Source: Ailurus styani
Lineage: Eukaryota > Chordata > Mammalia > Carnivora > Ailuridae
Reading direction: 5' to 3'
Assembly (NCBI GenBank): GCA_002007465.1
Contig: LNAC01000750.1
Coordinates: forward strand, 62,001-126,000
Length of the DNA stretch: 64,000 bases
The translations under genes and the position numbers were made by a program. How positions within the stretch are numbered: position 1 is the stretch's first letter; every line of letters starts with the position of its first letter. This document shows, one piece after another, positions 33,166 through 46,089 of this stretch. Below the pieces are notes generated by a model that saw nothing but the letters and a program-made list of their open reading frames with translations, was not told the DNA's origin and searched no databases.

Positions 33166-33755
33166 AAAGTAAAGAAAATAAAAAGTTTATTTTATATATA
33201 CAGACAAAACAGTAACTCTCAAATTCTTAAACTCCAGTCCTTTCACAAGACACCTCACTACCACAATCCCCCCCCCAAAAAGACTACCTAGAAATAAACA
33301 GCAATAGCAGAAATTTTCATTGATTTCAGCCACAAGAGGAAAAAGGCTCCTAAAGTTTACCACTCACTTGCTAGATAACTTGATTAGTTAGCTTTTAGAG
33401 TTAGAATTTTCATCACCAAAATCCTCATCAAAAATCCTAATAACAATTGGAAAGGCAAGACAGACAGAAACCTAGTCAAACAACAAAAACCAAAATTAAA
33501 GTCAATTAACTTTTGCTGTAAGATTATGAAGATGTCCATCTGCTAGACAGTTTGTATACAAATACCTGAAAGCAAAACTGAGAAGTTTCCACCTTTGAGT
33601 TTTCTCTAGCCATACCACTCTATGAATAAACTGCTCAATATCACAGGCTCTAGGCCTGACATTCTAGGGTATCAAAATCAGCTTCTTTTCACACAGGGGC
33701 CCAGGCAAAAGCTAGATGCTAGAACAACTCCTCCATTAACATTTACTACATAAGA

Positions 33756-33967
33756 TGGGCGCCTGGGTGGCTCAGTCAGTTAAGTGTCTACCTTCGGCTC
33801 AGGTCCCACATCGGGCTCCCACTCAGTGGAAAGTCTGCTTCTCCCTCTTCTTCTGTTCCTCCCCCTGTTTGTGCTCTCTTTCATGAGCATGCGTGCGTGC
33901 TTTCTCACTCACTCTCAAATAAATAAACAAAATCTTAAAAAAAAAAGTGCTTTCCTGAAAAAAAAAA
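33756..33967 (+). mobile_element. CAN-SINE
   Basis: GGGCGCCTGGGTGGCTCAGT head with a deletion after GGCTCAGGT, then CCCACATCGGGCTCCC. Target duplication TTTACTACATAAGA (33742-33755) / TTACTGCATAAGA (33968-33980). The tail contains an extra GTGCTTTCCTG between two A runs. Confidence 0.92.
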
Positions 33968-34079
33968 TTACTGCATAAGAACCTTCTATTTGCCCAGTAC
34001 TATTACCAAGTGATAAAATCATTTGAGAACATGTTTATAGAAATCTCATCTCTTAAAATAATATTTTTAAAATAGTAAT

Positions 34080-34335
34080 AACCACAGCAGCTAAAACATT
34101 TCACTTACTAAATCCCAGATACTATTTTATGCACTTCACATAGACTAATTAATTCAATATTCCTCTACAATGCTGTGAAGCAGTTAATTTCATTAAATGT
34201 GTTCCACAAAAAGGCAGAATGACCTGCTACTGCCACACCAGTGAGTTAAAGAGCCAGAATTTGAATCTTAAGGAGTTTGGAACCTACGAAGAGTCTGTGC
34301 TCCTAACTACAGTGATACACTGCTTCCCACTATCT
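34080..34335 (-). mobile_element. MIR SINE
   Basis: Antisense MIR: ACTTACTAAATCCCAGATAC, TATGCACTTCACATAGACTA, CCACACCAGTGAGTTAAAGA, GCCAGAATTTGAATCTTAAG. Confidence 0.75.
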
Positions 34336-34359
34336 GACATTTTTCTTCTCAGATGGGCA

Positions 34360-34500
34360 GGATAGGTATGGTTATAACCATTTACTAGAAAGTGAAGTCC
34401 AAGGAGGTTAGGTGACCTCCTCATGGAACATCACACCACTAGCTGTGGCAGTTAGGCCTGAGACCCAGGTCTCTTCCCAAGTCCAGCCCCATCTCTGACA
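34360..34500 (-). mobile_element. MIR SINE, second copy
   Basis: CCATTTACTAGAAAGTGAAG, CCAAGGAGGTTAGGTGACCT and CACACCACTAGCTGTGGCAG are antisense MIR core. It directly follows the copy at 34080. Confidence 0.65.
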
Positions 34501-34864
34501 GCTGCTGGGATCACAAGTCACTAAGCTGCAGTCGGAACAGGCAGATTCAGGAAGAGGGTCATCTTGTTGTCCATATCCCACTTCCCTGTAGGGCTCAAAT
34601 GCTCCCTCTTCCCACACTGATAAGGCCAATGCAACAACTATAATTAAAACAGTTAATGTCAGGTTATTTCCTCCATACCAAAGTTCTCAAACTGCTTTTT
34701 TCATTCTCTTTAGACACTTTTATTAGTTTCAATGAGAACTTCCTGACTTTTTTCTATTTGCTTTTTTTCTTTAAATAAAAAAGAAAACCTGTCAGTAGGA
34801 AAGGAATGTCCTGCAGGCACAGAACAAGCTAAGCTGCAGCTTTGTCCACCCCCTGCAGGAATCC

Positions 34865-35020
34865 TGGCTCAGTGGAGTCCAGAAACCTGAAATCCTGCCT
34901 CTACCACTGACTAACTGTACTACTGCAAGTAAAGCACATCCTCATGGGGGCTCAATTTCCCTACCGGTAAACAAAACTAGGGTGAACTAAATGCTCGTGA
35001 GGTCTCCTGTGATCCAACAG
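34865..35020 (+). mobile_element. MIR SINE
   Basis: GAAATCCTGCCTCTACCACT, GACTAACTGTACTACTGCAA, CTCAATTTCCCTACCGGTAA: sense MIR core. Confidence 0.7.
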
Positions 35021-35376
35021 TGACAACTCCCTCATTAAAAGTATGTGAACAGCATACCTGGTACCTGGAGAAATCTATGCAGAAGGACATTAAGGGCCTA
35101 GCCACCCATGACTCAGAAAGCCATGGGTGCAAAAAAAATTACAGTCTGTTCCTATTAAGTATCCTGGCAAATCATTACAGTGACAGGTTCAGAGAAATAC
35201 AAACAACCCAAAGTCAATATGTGGCAATCCATCAAGCAAATAACTTTACAGCCTAGCCTTAGTGAACCAATCAAATTCAGAGACCAAAAAGGAGGTGGGC
35301 TTACAGGGCTAATAATTAATGCCATTTGGCTAATCTGTAGGATCACGCTACCTTGACCCTTTAACATTTACTAAGC

Positions 35377-35544
35377 CATGGTGCTCAAAGTGTGTATCAG
35401 AATCAACTGGAGGGCTTGCCAGACACCACCCCCACAGTTTCTGATTGAGGCAGTCTAGAGGGGGCCTGGGCATCTGCATTCCTAACAAGTTCCCAGGTGA
35501 TGCTGATGCTGTAAGTCTGAGGAACCATACTTTGAGAACAACTA
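35377..35544. mobile_element. hAT-Charlie MITE (MER3/MER5/MER20-like)
   Basis: Inverted termini CATGGTGCTCAAAG and TTTGAGAACAACTA, with interior ATCAGAATCAACTGGAGGGC and TTCCCAGGTGATGCTGATGC. The same family is at 50340-50521 in the opposite orientation. The exact subfamily name is uncertain. Confidence 0.8.
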
Positions 35545-36204
35545 AGGCATGAGTGTCCATGTTAAGGAATCCCCTAGGACTACAGAATCCACTGGAGGTC
35601 TTGGGTAATCTAGACAGTAATATATTGCCTGAATAAACAAAAGAAAAATAAAGTAAAATTTGAGACTCATGACTTTGCTCAGTGGTATTTCTAAATGAAT
35701 ACTGTAATTATCTGCATTGAAAGAGAAATTAAAAGTTTGATAACTCAAAAAAATTGCAATGAAACCAGAAAAGATCTCACTTCAAAATTCAGTGTGCTCT
35801 TTTTCCAATGTAAAACACTTAAAGTTAACAGAGAAATTGAAAGCATCTTTATATTTGTAGAGTAAAAAACAAAATGCTCAATCATATCCCATTTAGAGAA
35901 CAGATGCTTAGCTGATGTTTTAGTAGACTCAGAGAAATGAGTCACTCACAAAGAGTAACTTTTTCCCAAATCTTCACCTTAAGCCACAGTGATCACTCAA
36001 TAAATACCGTTTAGAATCAATCTCATATACTGTGTGTCCATGTGTCTCTGTGTGCATGCTCCCTCCCCTCCAAAAAAAGGGGCAAAAACAAAGCTAAGCA
36101 GATTTCAATTTCATCACTCCATCAACTTGGCAATGTGACACAAAATTTAGAGACCAATTTCTAATTTTCACACATTTTCTGTGCAGTGTTTTGGGGGCTA
36201 AGCT

Positions 36205-36715
36205 TCTAATTTGGAACATACTTATAAAGCATCTACTCCATGAGGTACAGGCCCTAATGTCAGGGATTCCATACTTAACAGAATAAAGTTCCTGTCCCCA
36301 TGAACTTTCTATTAGAGAGGGATAGATAATACATGAATAAATAAATAATATCATTTTAGAGAGTGGTGATAAATTCTGTTGGAAACAGAACCCAGATATG
36401 GAAGACAGAGTAAATCACAAAGGCTGGAGGTATAGCGACCTCCTTTAGATGGGATGACTAGGAAAGGCTTCTCTCAGAAGGTATCTTTGAGCTAAGATTT
36501 AAATGAACAAGAATCATGAAGATGCGAACAAGAGCAATCCCAACCTGAAGATAGAGCAAGTGTTGAGATGGGAATGAGACTGGTATTCCAAGTTCATGTG
36601 GCTGGAGATTATCAAGCAAGGAGGAGGAGTAAGAGGAGGAAGGCAGGGGTTAGACCCTGGCTTCTGGTCTAAGTGCAAGGGTAAATAGGAAAATGACACA
36701 ATCAGATTTGTGTTT
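36205..36715 (-). mobile_element. LINE L2 3' region
   Basis: Antisense L2 over 0.5 kb: GCATCTACTCCATGAGGTAC, AGTTCCTGTCCCCATGAACT, TTCTATTAGAGAGGGATAGA, AGGAAAGGCTTCTCTCAGAA, CAAGGAGGAGGAGTAAGAGG. A SINE inserted at its right end. Confidence 0.8.
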
Positions 36716-36734
36716 GAAAACAGTCACAGTTGTA

Positions 36735-36940
36735 GGGGCGCCTGGGTGGTATGGTCAGTTCAGCGTCTGACTCTTGGTTTCAGCCCAGGTCTGATCTCAG
36801 GGTCTTGAGATCAAGCCGCACGTCAGGCTCCATACTCAGCACAGAGTCTGTTTGAGATTATCTCTCCCTCTCCCTCTGCTCTTCCCTGCTGCGCCTGCTC
36901 TCTCTCTCTCACTGAAATAAATCTTTGAAAGAAAAAGAAA
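36735..36940 (+). mobile_element. older CAN-SINE
   Basis: GGGGCGCCTGGGTGGTATGG head, CTGACTCTTGGTTTCAGCCC (older subtype). Target duplication GAAAACAGTCACAGTTGTA (36716-36734) / GAAAACAGTCACAACTGTA (36941-36959), 19 bp with two mismatches. Confidence 0.94.
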
Positions 36941-37515
36941 GAAAACAGTCACAACTGTAAAATGTTCCAGTGAGTGAAGGGGCTTTTTTTCTTTTTATAT
37001 AAGCTTATTCAAGTCATCCCTTTTAAGACTAAGTTGAAGATACCTATTTTCTCAGCTCCCCAAAAGTGGTAAGGATTTTATTCTAATCTCATCCAACCTC
37101 TGAGAAGCCCCACTTTCAAAGTGTTGGTACAGCACTCTCTAATCTGCATTGGCTTTCAGTTCTTAATTCTCAGAACTTACTCTCAGTTTGGCTTCAGAAG
37201 AACCAGCTGAGAGGTCTATGCAGTACCTTCACACAATGGCATGGATGGCACTTCTCCCAGGGACAAGCCATTTCTTACTTCTTCCAGTCTAAACCTTCAG
37301 GTTTCCCTTCAAGATTACAGCCCACCTTACCCTCCCGGGATCCTCCCACCATAATAAATGCAGTCTCTTGCTGGAATGGATTAACACTGCACTCAGGTCC
37401 ATGTCTACCCACCTCTCAGTTTCCTTGTCCGCCACTTTCCCTCCACCACTGACACACTATTCATTCTGCAGAGGCCCAGCCCACCTCCTGCCTCACCCTC
37501 ACAGCCCCTGAGTCT

Positions 37516-37712
37516 CTTTTTTTTTTTAAGATTTTATTTATTTAATAGAGAGAGAAAGATTACAAGTAGGCTGAGACGCAGGCAGAGAGAGAGGAGGAAG
37601 CAGGCTCCCTGCTGAGCAGAGAGCCCGATGCGAGGCTTGATCCCAGGACCCTGAGATCATGACCTGGGCCGAAGGCAGAGGCTTTAACCCACTGAGCCAC
37701 CCAGGCGCCCCA
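37516..37712 (-). mobile_element. young CAN-SINE (mustelid-type), antisense
   Basis: The plus strand begins with poly-T and AAGATTTTATTTATTTAATA and ends CCACCCAGGCGCCCC. It contains the complement of the AGTGGGTTAAAGCC head. Target duplication CAGCCCCTGAGTCT (37502-37515) / CAGCGCCTGACTCT (37713-37726). It is the only SINE recognised here on the minus strand, that is in sense with NOTCH2. Confidence 0.95.
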
Positions 37713-37846
37713 CAGCGCCTGACTCTTAAATATTCATAACTCACTCACAGTTCAGCATTTAATTCTATGCTGTCTTCTCTCTCTATTCTTCCATGTTTAA
37801 GTTCCTAGAGGACAGAAAATACTACTACTTTTCTGTATACTTGAAG

Positions 37847-38055
37847 CAATATAGTTTCATGCACAGATGCTAAAATCAGGATCTGAGTTTGGATTGTAGC
37901 TCTGCCATTTACTATCTACATCTGTATCCTCTTTCTGCTTTAGTCTCTTCACCTGTAAAATCATCTCTTAGAGCCCTGGTAAGAACCAATTGAATCAATA
38001 CATTTAAACAACCTCAAATGCCTGATTCATAGTAAGAGCTCAAAAAAGCTTAGCT
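37847..38055 (+). mobile_element. MIR SINE
   Basis: Sense MIR: ATATAGTTTCATGCACAGAT, GGATTGTAGCTCTGCCATTT, CTTCACCTGTAAAATCATCT, CCTGATTCATAGTAAGAGCT. Near full length. Confidence 0.85.
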
Positions 38056-38384
38056 CACTTAAATTCTTGGTGAGTGAATGCATGATAAAGTTTCTAGGGA
38101 AACTTGTTAAATCAATCAAACCCCAGTTTAAACAAACTGACTAATCTGGAAAAATAGAAGAGCCCTAGGCAATTTAAGATGTAATATCAATAAGTGGAAT
38201 AAATTCTTCCCAGTTGCCATCACTAACAGTCTAATAAAAGACTGAATTACTACTATTACCAAAAAAAAAAAAAAATCAGTGGTCACAGCTTAAAAAAAAG
38301 GTGTAGCACAGCAGGAATAAGAAGTGACACAGTAAAGGTAAAATAAACACTATATATAAGCAAAAATGTCTTTTAATTTAATAC

Positions 38385-38550
38385 GGTTCTATATTTGTTA
38401 AAGAACTTACTGTGCGCATGGCCCTCTACTAGGCATTGAATGGAAATCAAACAGAAGTAAAACAATTCCTATCCTTACAGTCCATACAGTGTAATGGAGG
38501 GAAGTTAGGGACAGAGGCAAAGAGAATGTGATTTACCCAAATGAATCTAA
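38385..38550 (-). mobile_element. LINE L2 3' end
   Basis: AGAACTTACTGTGCGCATGG, CCCTCTACTAGGCATTGAAT and TCCTATCCTTACAGTCCATA are antisense L2. Confidence 0.65.
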
Positions 38551-38699
38551 GATAAATACAAACAAAATAAAAGCTGCTTTTATTAAATACCTTTAGCAGA
38601 CCTTCTAAATGTCAATTTCAGAGCCACTCCAGAAAGAACTAAGAAAAACAACCCAAAACCTTGTGTTTAGCACTGTGTAACTCAGTATAGACAAGGTCC

Positions 38700-39720
38700 T
38701 GGTATTTATTCAAGTTTATTGGCCTCATTTGTCTATGAATACTGCAAACAACATAATAAGCTGTCACTGATTTTAACCACTTCTAGTGCCTTAGGAATTA
38801 GCCCATTTAGGGACTGGCCCAAGATGTCCTGATAGGATGGAATCCTCCTTAAAATTTTGTCAAGGCATTTGCCTAGGTTTTCCAGGGCTTTTCAGTATCA
38901 TGCCGCTACGTATCATTGGTTTAAAAGCCTCCCTTTGTTTTAGCAATCTCTAACATGAGTAATTAAGTCTGCACCCCAGCCAGCTGTAATCTGAGCAGTC
39001 TTCAATGTGTTTCACTTGTTGCATTAACATGTAATCGGTGTAAACTGGCATTACTTGTTGTTTTGTAGCCTCTTCAAATAAGCCTCCGTCTGTTGTCTAT
39101 CTCACGTGATTTTTTTTCCATATCCTGCTCAGTCGGTCTGCAGTGTGATATCTGTGTTCATATCCACAGCTCACTCAAAGATGTTTTAATATCTTAAATG
39201 GGTGGGGTTCCTAAAATATGTGAAGAGATGGCACACGGGGCCCTTAATTTTCTCTTCAACGTTTATGCAAATTTCGAGTAGCAGCATTTGAGAGAGAAGA
39301 AGTCTGAGTTTACACCCTAGGACCTTGGCTACAGCTGGCTGCTGTTGCTTCAGGCACATGGTGTCTGGAAGAGGCTCGGTAAAATGAACAAAGCAAGGTT
39401 TTCTAAAATGACTGCTTGCATTATTACCAAAAGTAAGAGAATTGAGGGCAGACAGACAGACATCAGGGATTTGCAATAATTCTCATAGCACCCTGTGATT
39501 TCAAACAACAAACTTCCACTAAATTTTTTGTTCCATTTTTTGGAATCAAGCCATGAAAAAAAAAATCCAAACAAACAGAAGTGCAGAAGCTTCAAATCCC
39601 AAGTGGTACATTTAAATAAAAACAAAGTAGAGAAACATCTGTCTTCCTCCTTGAAATTCGTCTTGATTAAAAGGCAAATACATGCAACAAGGGAGATACC
39701 AATTTTACTTTCCTGACAGT
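38700..39720. promoter_or_regulatory. candidate conserved non-coding element in NOTCH2 intron 1
   Basis: About 1 kb without any transposon. It has more CpG and evenly complex sequence than its flanks and a high density of factor-type motifs: TCACGTGA palindrome (39102-39109, bHLH-ZIP type), octamer ATGCAAAT (39265-39272, POU type), AATTAA (homeodomain type), CAGCTG and TGACT. It lies in intron 1, about 6.5 kb upstream of exon 2 in the transcript. The weak frames at 39186-39625 (minus) are not known proteins. Function is inferred. Confidence 0.4.
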
Positions 39721-40344
39721 ATTACAAGGATTTCTCTGTCCTTCACAGACATCATTTAATAGAAAATGTGTTTCCTACTTTAAGAGATGCTGATATCAGA
39801 CCCATAGAGATTAAGGGTTAGGCTATAGAGTTCATAGTATTACTACTTTTCAAAAACAGGTATACCTTAACTAAAGAAAATATAACCACAAAAAATGAAG
39901 TTATAAATAACATAACGGTATTTCTGACATTACTAGTAGAATTTTTGTTTTATAAAAATATTTGTCCTAGTGAGTTGATGAGTCTATAATAATCTTTGAT
40001 TTAAAAAATTCCAATTTTCTCCTATTTTATACTACTGGATTTATTTATCGTAAAGAGCAAAATTCGTCAATATTTGCTGTGCTCTACTGACATATACTAA
40101 ACACTGTTATTTCCTTCATGTTTCTGTCTTACAGACTGCAGAAAAATTTTGAGTTTTATTTAACTCAAATGAAACTTTAAATGAAAAATTATAAGAACAT
40201 ATTTATACATAAGAACATAATTATAAGAACATATTTATAAATCAGATGTGGCAAATTTGTTAATAATCATCTCTACATATGTGACATTCTTTCACTTGGA
40301 AAATACTTCCCCTCCCCTTCTTCCTTATCCATCTCGCTTACTCC

Positions 40345-40625
40345 TACCTATATTTCAAATCATAGATAAAACACTAACTTCCTTAAGAAGCCCTCAGACA
40401 CCTCCAGTCTGATTTAGATGTTCCTCCTCCATACTCCCATTACATCCTAGGCAGATTTAATAAAAGTGCTGGCTCACCTGTCTTCTCCCCTATCTCTGTG
40501 CAAATTCTCGAAAGACAATGACCATGATTGGCTCATCTTTGCATACCCAGGACCTAGCACAGTGCCTGGACCATGGCAGGTATAGTCAATACTAATAAGA
40601 TATTCAATGAACTATCTTTAACAGA
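40345..40625 (+). mobile_element. LINE L2 3' end
   Basis: Sense L2: CACCTCCAGTCTGATTTAGA, GTTCCTCCTCCATACTCCCA, GACAATGACCATGATTGGCT, CCAGGACCTAGCACAGTGCC, with a final TTCAATGAACTA end. Confidence 0.85.
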
Positions 40626-41770
40626 GAACCTACTGACAAAGTCGATAAACACTTTATGTATTTAGAATTGCCTAAGGCTTCAATTTTAAAAAGCATAGTG
40701 ATACCCAAATGTGACTGTATCTAATAATTCTGATTTCATTTTGTATAAGCATTAGAAAAGTAAAATAAGAAGGAAAAAATGGTGCAAATTTCCTGGCCTT
40801 TAACGGGGGATGAGAAGTTGAGAAAGTGGAACTACACTTTTCTAATCTTCACAAAACTGAAACATATTTGGAAATTCCTGCCTTAAATTTGCATAAAGAT
40901 ACACACTCCCCCACTCTTCCCCATGAGTCTTAAGCTGTGTGAATTATGGTTAAAATTTGATTTAAATGGGTTGAACAGAAGCCAAAATAATTTATATCTA
41001 AACAGCAAATGCAGAAAACATAGTTATAAAAATTTCAAGTGAATGGTAAGCTAAGATCATGTTTTCATTATATAGTACCATTTTCCCCATGAGTAGGTTC
41101 ACTGACATACATCCACAGAAAAATAAGCACCAATGTGATCCAAAGTAGCTCCAATGTACTTCTTCACTATTAAATATCTAATACTTTCTAAAATGACACT
41201 GACCAATATAATTACAGGATTTTTACATCCAAAAGGTTCAAGATCTCAGTATATTAAAACCCAAGATGGAAGAAGCTATAACGGATCTAGAAGTTAAATT
41301 ATTCTTCATGAAGAAGTAAATTATTCTCTATATACAGTGGTCAAAAAAGGCCAATCTGAGGTGATATCCTATTGTTTTCTACCTCTATTATCTTCTGTAT
41401 GATCTATATCTGTTCTGTTATCAGAAACAAATTCTGCCTGTCACCAATTGCCTGTGCTTTTAGTCAATGCTCCCTTTTTAAAGCTTTTTAAAGACAATTT
41501 TGTTAAGTACAGCTTCATTTTTTTAAAAGCTCTTAATTTTAAAAACACGCTTTTAAGTACCCTTGCTGGAAAAGAATTTTATAAATATATATAATCATCT
41601 TGCTACCCACCCAAAAGAAACAAAGTGTTCTTTTAAATTGTTCAGAAAACTTTTTAAATGGAGTAGACAATTTCTATTATTTATCTAGAGGTAAACACCA
41701 AAAAGAAAGAATAAGGGACAAAATTATGTTAAAGACAAAAATGGAAAAAACTAAGATTGTTATATTATAT
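40626..41770. other. unannotated intron, AT-rich
   Basis: No repeat family or gene recognised. Confidence 0.45.
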
Positions 41771-41781
41771 AAAATCAAGGA

Positions 41782-41923
41782 ATTAATTAAGGAGGGCATA
41801 TAATATAATGAGCACTGGGTGTTATGTGCAACTGATGAATCACTGAACTCTACCTCTGGAACCAACAATACACTATATGTTAATTAATTGTATTTAAATA
41901 AAATCAAATTTTTAAAAAATGAT
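41782..41923 (+). mobile_element. 5'-truncated carnivore L1 3' end
   Basis: TTAATTAAGGAGGGCATATA, TGAGCACTGGGTGTTATGTG, CACTATATGTTAATTAATTG and an AATTTTTAAAAAATG tail. Perfect 10-bp target duplication AAATCAAGGA at 41772-41781 and 41924-41933. Confidence 0.9.
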
Positions 41924-41933
41924 AAATCAAGGA

Positions 41934-44570
41934 GACATCCCTAAACCAAATGGGGGAAAATCCAGAGAACAGCCCCAGATTGCCTCATGAGTATCCTTCC
42001 CCTATGGCCTTTTTTTAAAAAACTTTGGTTGTAGCAATGAAAGCTACTCTCAAGAATCAAGTCACCAAGAATCAAGTCACCCATAAAGTGTCACTGTACG
42101 ACAAAAAAGTCTGAATCCAGCATAAAGCACCACTCCATTATAGCTAACTGTTCTAAAGCCAGGGCCTGCAGAAACTAAGGCCCTAACACTTGGGTTATTT
42201 CTATAATATTATCTGGGTGACAGAGGTTCTATACCTTCAGCCAAAACCAAACCCTATTCACCTGTGGAAAATATTCAATACAAACTCACTGAGAACTGTT
42301 TTTTTTTAATTAGTTAATTTTTTATTATGTTCCACTGAGAACTATTTAAACTCAAGAGCTCAAAAGGCCATAAACCCTGGGCTCATACCCAGAATATTCC
42401 GGATCAGCACAGATACCAGCATTGTGAGGAAAATGTTTAAATCTGGAGATGGTAAATGCATATTATTCCCATTTCCAAAGAACACATCTGGGACAACAAC
42501 CCTGAAACAGAAGGTAAACACTAGGAAAATATCAAATCTTTATTAACTACTGAGGGAAGAAAACATGTAATATAGCTCCAAACTTTAATTTTTATTTAGT
42601 TTTGTTTTCAATTGCTCCCTTCTCAGTTGTTTCTTCAAACACAGATCAATACCAACTCACACCAACAGAACTTGGGTCCCAGGGTCAAAAGAAAAAAGTA
42701 ATAACGTACACTTGAAGATATTTGATGAAGAGCTGATAATTTCAATGTTTAATCAAGTCCTCTTTAAAATTCCTCTCCTCTGACTCACAAACCTTTCAAC
42801 TACTCATATTCTTTCTTTACTGTGAACGTAGGTAAGAATTTATCTCTAAGACTACTTAGATTTCTATGGAGTTGTAACAGTCATTTAAAAAAAAAAAAAC
42901 AGCCCCACACACCGACAGCCACAACCTGGTTTGCAAATGGGTACAGCCATTCTTGCTCATTCATGACCATATCAGAATTTGAGCTTTCCATGTTTGTTTT
43001 TTGAAATAGGAAGTAAATCTAGGTTTCTCCATTTGCAGCAACACCTGATTTGGCAAATTTATGTTGCCTTTGACGAAGGTTTTCTTAGTTCTAGAGAGGC
43101 CAAGAGACTTGTTTCAGCTTCAATCCAGAGTTCTCAGAAAGAGCTACAAAAAATAATCTAAACCTCAATATATTACATTAAAAATGGGGGGGGTAAATCC
43201 TATTAGGGGTATTGGCTTTCTAGAGCCCAGTCTTCCCCAACTCCCAAAAATGAGTCATAAATTCTTAGAGGAATTAAAACAAAAACAAAAACAAAAACAG
43301 ATGCCCTAAACTACCACCCATTTCATCTACCTTGCTGCCACTCCTCCTGCCTGGCAGTCCAAGCAGGTTCCAGCAAAAGACAGATTTTGGACTCAGTAAC
43401 TCCAATACTGTGTCTGTTCTACCTAGGTTCAACCTAGCTATGTAATGCTAGGCATATGGTAAATGTTTGGGAAATGTTTTCAAAGCCAAACTGTTGAAAG
43501 AGCAGGCCAGTTTTCTATCTTCCTCCAAGAGAACATAAACAAGTCACTAATTTCCCACAAAAGAAGACAAAAATAAAATCTGCAAAATGATAGTTTATTC
43601 TAGCTTTCTAAGGTCACAAAGACCTGGCAGAGCAGATATTTTCATCTCTTTTGTTTATCACTCTTGAAATACTCTCCTCAGTAAAAATTCATTCCACTTT
43701 GGGGACATGGGAGTGATACTCATGTAGAACAAGAGGGATTTAGAAAGGGAGTTTTACCAGTTACACCACTCCAGGCCCAGTGGGAATGTCCTTCCCACCA
43801 TCACCTCATCACATTAACAGGATTAAGTCCTTTGGAAAACCAGTATTAAAGCAAGTAACCCTGAGTTCAAGCAAAGGGACAAAGGATTTAGCTAATATGG
43901 TTATTAGTGTAGTGCTGGTGATTAAATAACATTTCTCCTCCTCCCCACCAAAGTACACATTACCTCACTGAAAATGCGAAAACCAAGGCATTGTAATCAC
44001 TTTGGCTATAAGCCTAAATAGAAGTTACCATAGAAAGCCTCAAATACTTTAAGTTTTATACTAAAAATGTCAAGTGAATCAAGTATCCTCCTCCTCATGT
44101 GATCTGGTTTTTGAGTTAAGTAGAACAAGTTTATAAATTTGCACACAGTGGGATTCTGCATGTGCTCTTCCAACTCCACTGAAAATAACCCCAAATCAGC
44201 AACCTTCCTACAATACAGTACCTTACCCTCAAGGAGTAATTCTAATGATGTGAATTCAGAAAGTAGCCAGTCATATCCTAGGATAGCTGGCTGGTCAGTA
44301 TCCTTCCAGTGCAATGAGAGTAACAAGTACCTGCTCTACCTAAAGACGGAGTTGGTATTGACTTGGCAACTTGTATTTAGGATTAACATCTCAGCTTCTA
44401 ATGGGCAGGGATTTCTAGCTGATTTCCATCCATGTTCCCCCACCCTACAAAGTTCCCCCAAACCTACAAGTATTCTAAGACCAATGTGAACACTGGCCAA
44501 ATAAATTTGAACATCAGCTCCCAACTCTCACTTTTCTCACCCCTGAGAAGTCCGACCAAAGGCAATGCTA
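41934..44570. other. unannotated intron
   Basis: No confident transposon except A-rich runs (42887-42899; AAAAC run 43276-43300). Overlapping frames at 44006-44326 (minus) and 44139-44489 (plus) are over 100 codons, but they conflict with each other and resemble no known family. Confidence 0.4.
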
Positions 44571-44574
44571 CAAT

Positions 44575-44800
44575 AAAAATACCTTCATAGTTTACAAAAC
44601 ATTTTCATACAAATAATTTCATTTGATCCCCACAACAACCCTGTAAGGCATGCAAATTGGTATTAGCACCATTTACAACAGGGGAAACTGCAACTCAAGA
44701 AATAAGGAACTTGCCCCAAATCATTCAAATCAAGATGGCCAAACCTGCCCTAGAACACAAGTCTTTTATCTACCAGTCCAGCATCCCTCCACTCACAATA
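44575..44800 (-). mobile_element. MIR SINE
   Basis: Antisense MIR: TTTGATCCCCACAACAACCC, CATTTACAACAGGGGAAACT, AGAACACAAGTCTTTTATCT. Confidence 0.8.
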
Positions 44801-46089
44801 TCTGTTGAAATGCAGTCAGAAAAACTTGATGTCCAACCAAACCTGCGAACCTTATAACTGAATATTCTCTTGCAGATAAGCACCCACATACCAGCTATGT
44901 ACATAAAAAACATTTATGCCAAAGACCAGCTAATGGCCACATGCTTGCCAAAAACCAAAACAAGACTAAGTTCCTAGGATAAGAGGGGCCACTAATGCTG
45001 TATTTCAGAACCACTCTTCATGCACATGCCCTAACAAGGACATTCAATTGTATCACTCCTACCTCCACAACAAAAGAACCTCACTTTTGAAAACTTGTCA
45101 ACTCTAGGATTCAATATACTGCTATGTACTATTTCTCAGGAAAAACACAAAAACAAACTATCCTATGAGGTAAAAGATTGGGTAAAATTGTACAGAGTTC
45201 TTCCTTTGTAAAATTATAATTAGATGCCATTTTTTCTCAACACACAGTAGCATCAAGAAGCAAAAGGAAATTATGAACCAGGTCATAAGAATGATCACAC
45301 CTTATGTTGACAAGATTTTACTCTTAAGAACAGTGACCCTATTAAAAGTAGGCAACCCATCATAATTTGATCAAGCTACCCATACTTCAACTGATCAGAA
45401 ATAAATTCCTCCAAAGAACACATCTGCAATTAAATTAGTGAAAACTGAACCTCTAAACAGAAAAAGTGTGGCCTGCTAGTCAGAGAAGGCACGCAATAAC
45501 TAATGTGGTAAACCAAGAATGCCATAAGAGACAGAATATTTTCTTCATCTGGTCTGCTTCTCTCCCAATTAAAGGAAATCAACTGAGAGGGGGAAAAAGA
45601 CAACAACTCACCTTCCCAAACCAAGGAATAAACTATCCAGACACATACCATTAATCACATTGGATCCTATTTGAGGAAACCTCAAACAGCTCACAGCACT
45701 ATTTTTCCACAAGTCTCAGAACACCAGACTCTCGTCTTACAAAGTCAAAAGGATAAATTTCATCATTACAGTTTGGTATAATGTTCCATAAAATACCACC
45801 CTACTTCGTGTCCATACCACTAAAAAACTTAGAAAAATAATGACATGTTAAAATAGATTACTTTTCTGTTTCTCTTATGACATTTTTTTTAAAGGGTATC
45901 TGACACCATATACCAACCCTGGTCCATGAATTGGTAGATAAATTTGAAATAAAACTTTAAAATACAATTGGTCTATAATAAATAATATACTTTCCATAAA
46001 TAAATACTTCATCAAAATTCAGAAAATCTAATGATACAAATCTAAGGAGAAAATGGATTTTTGAAAAATGTCGGGCAAAAAGAAAGCCA

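Noticed and set aside
44006..44489. Overlapping frames of 106 codons (minus) and 116 codons (plus)
   Set aside because: They conflict on opposite strands, lack recognisable motifs and lie deep in an intron. Frames of about 100 codons are expected by chance in 64 kb.
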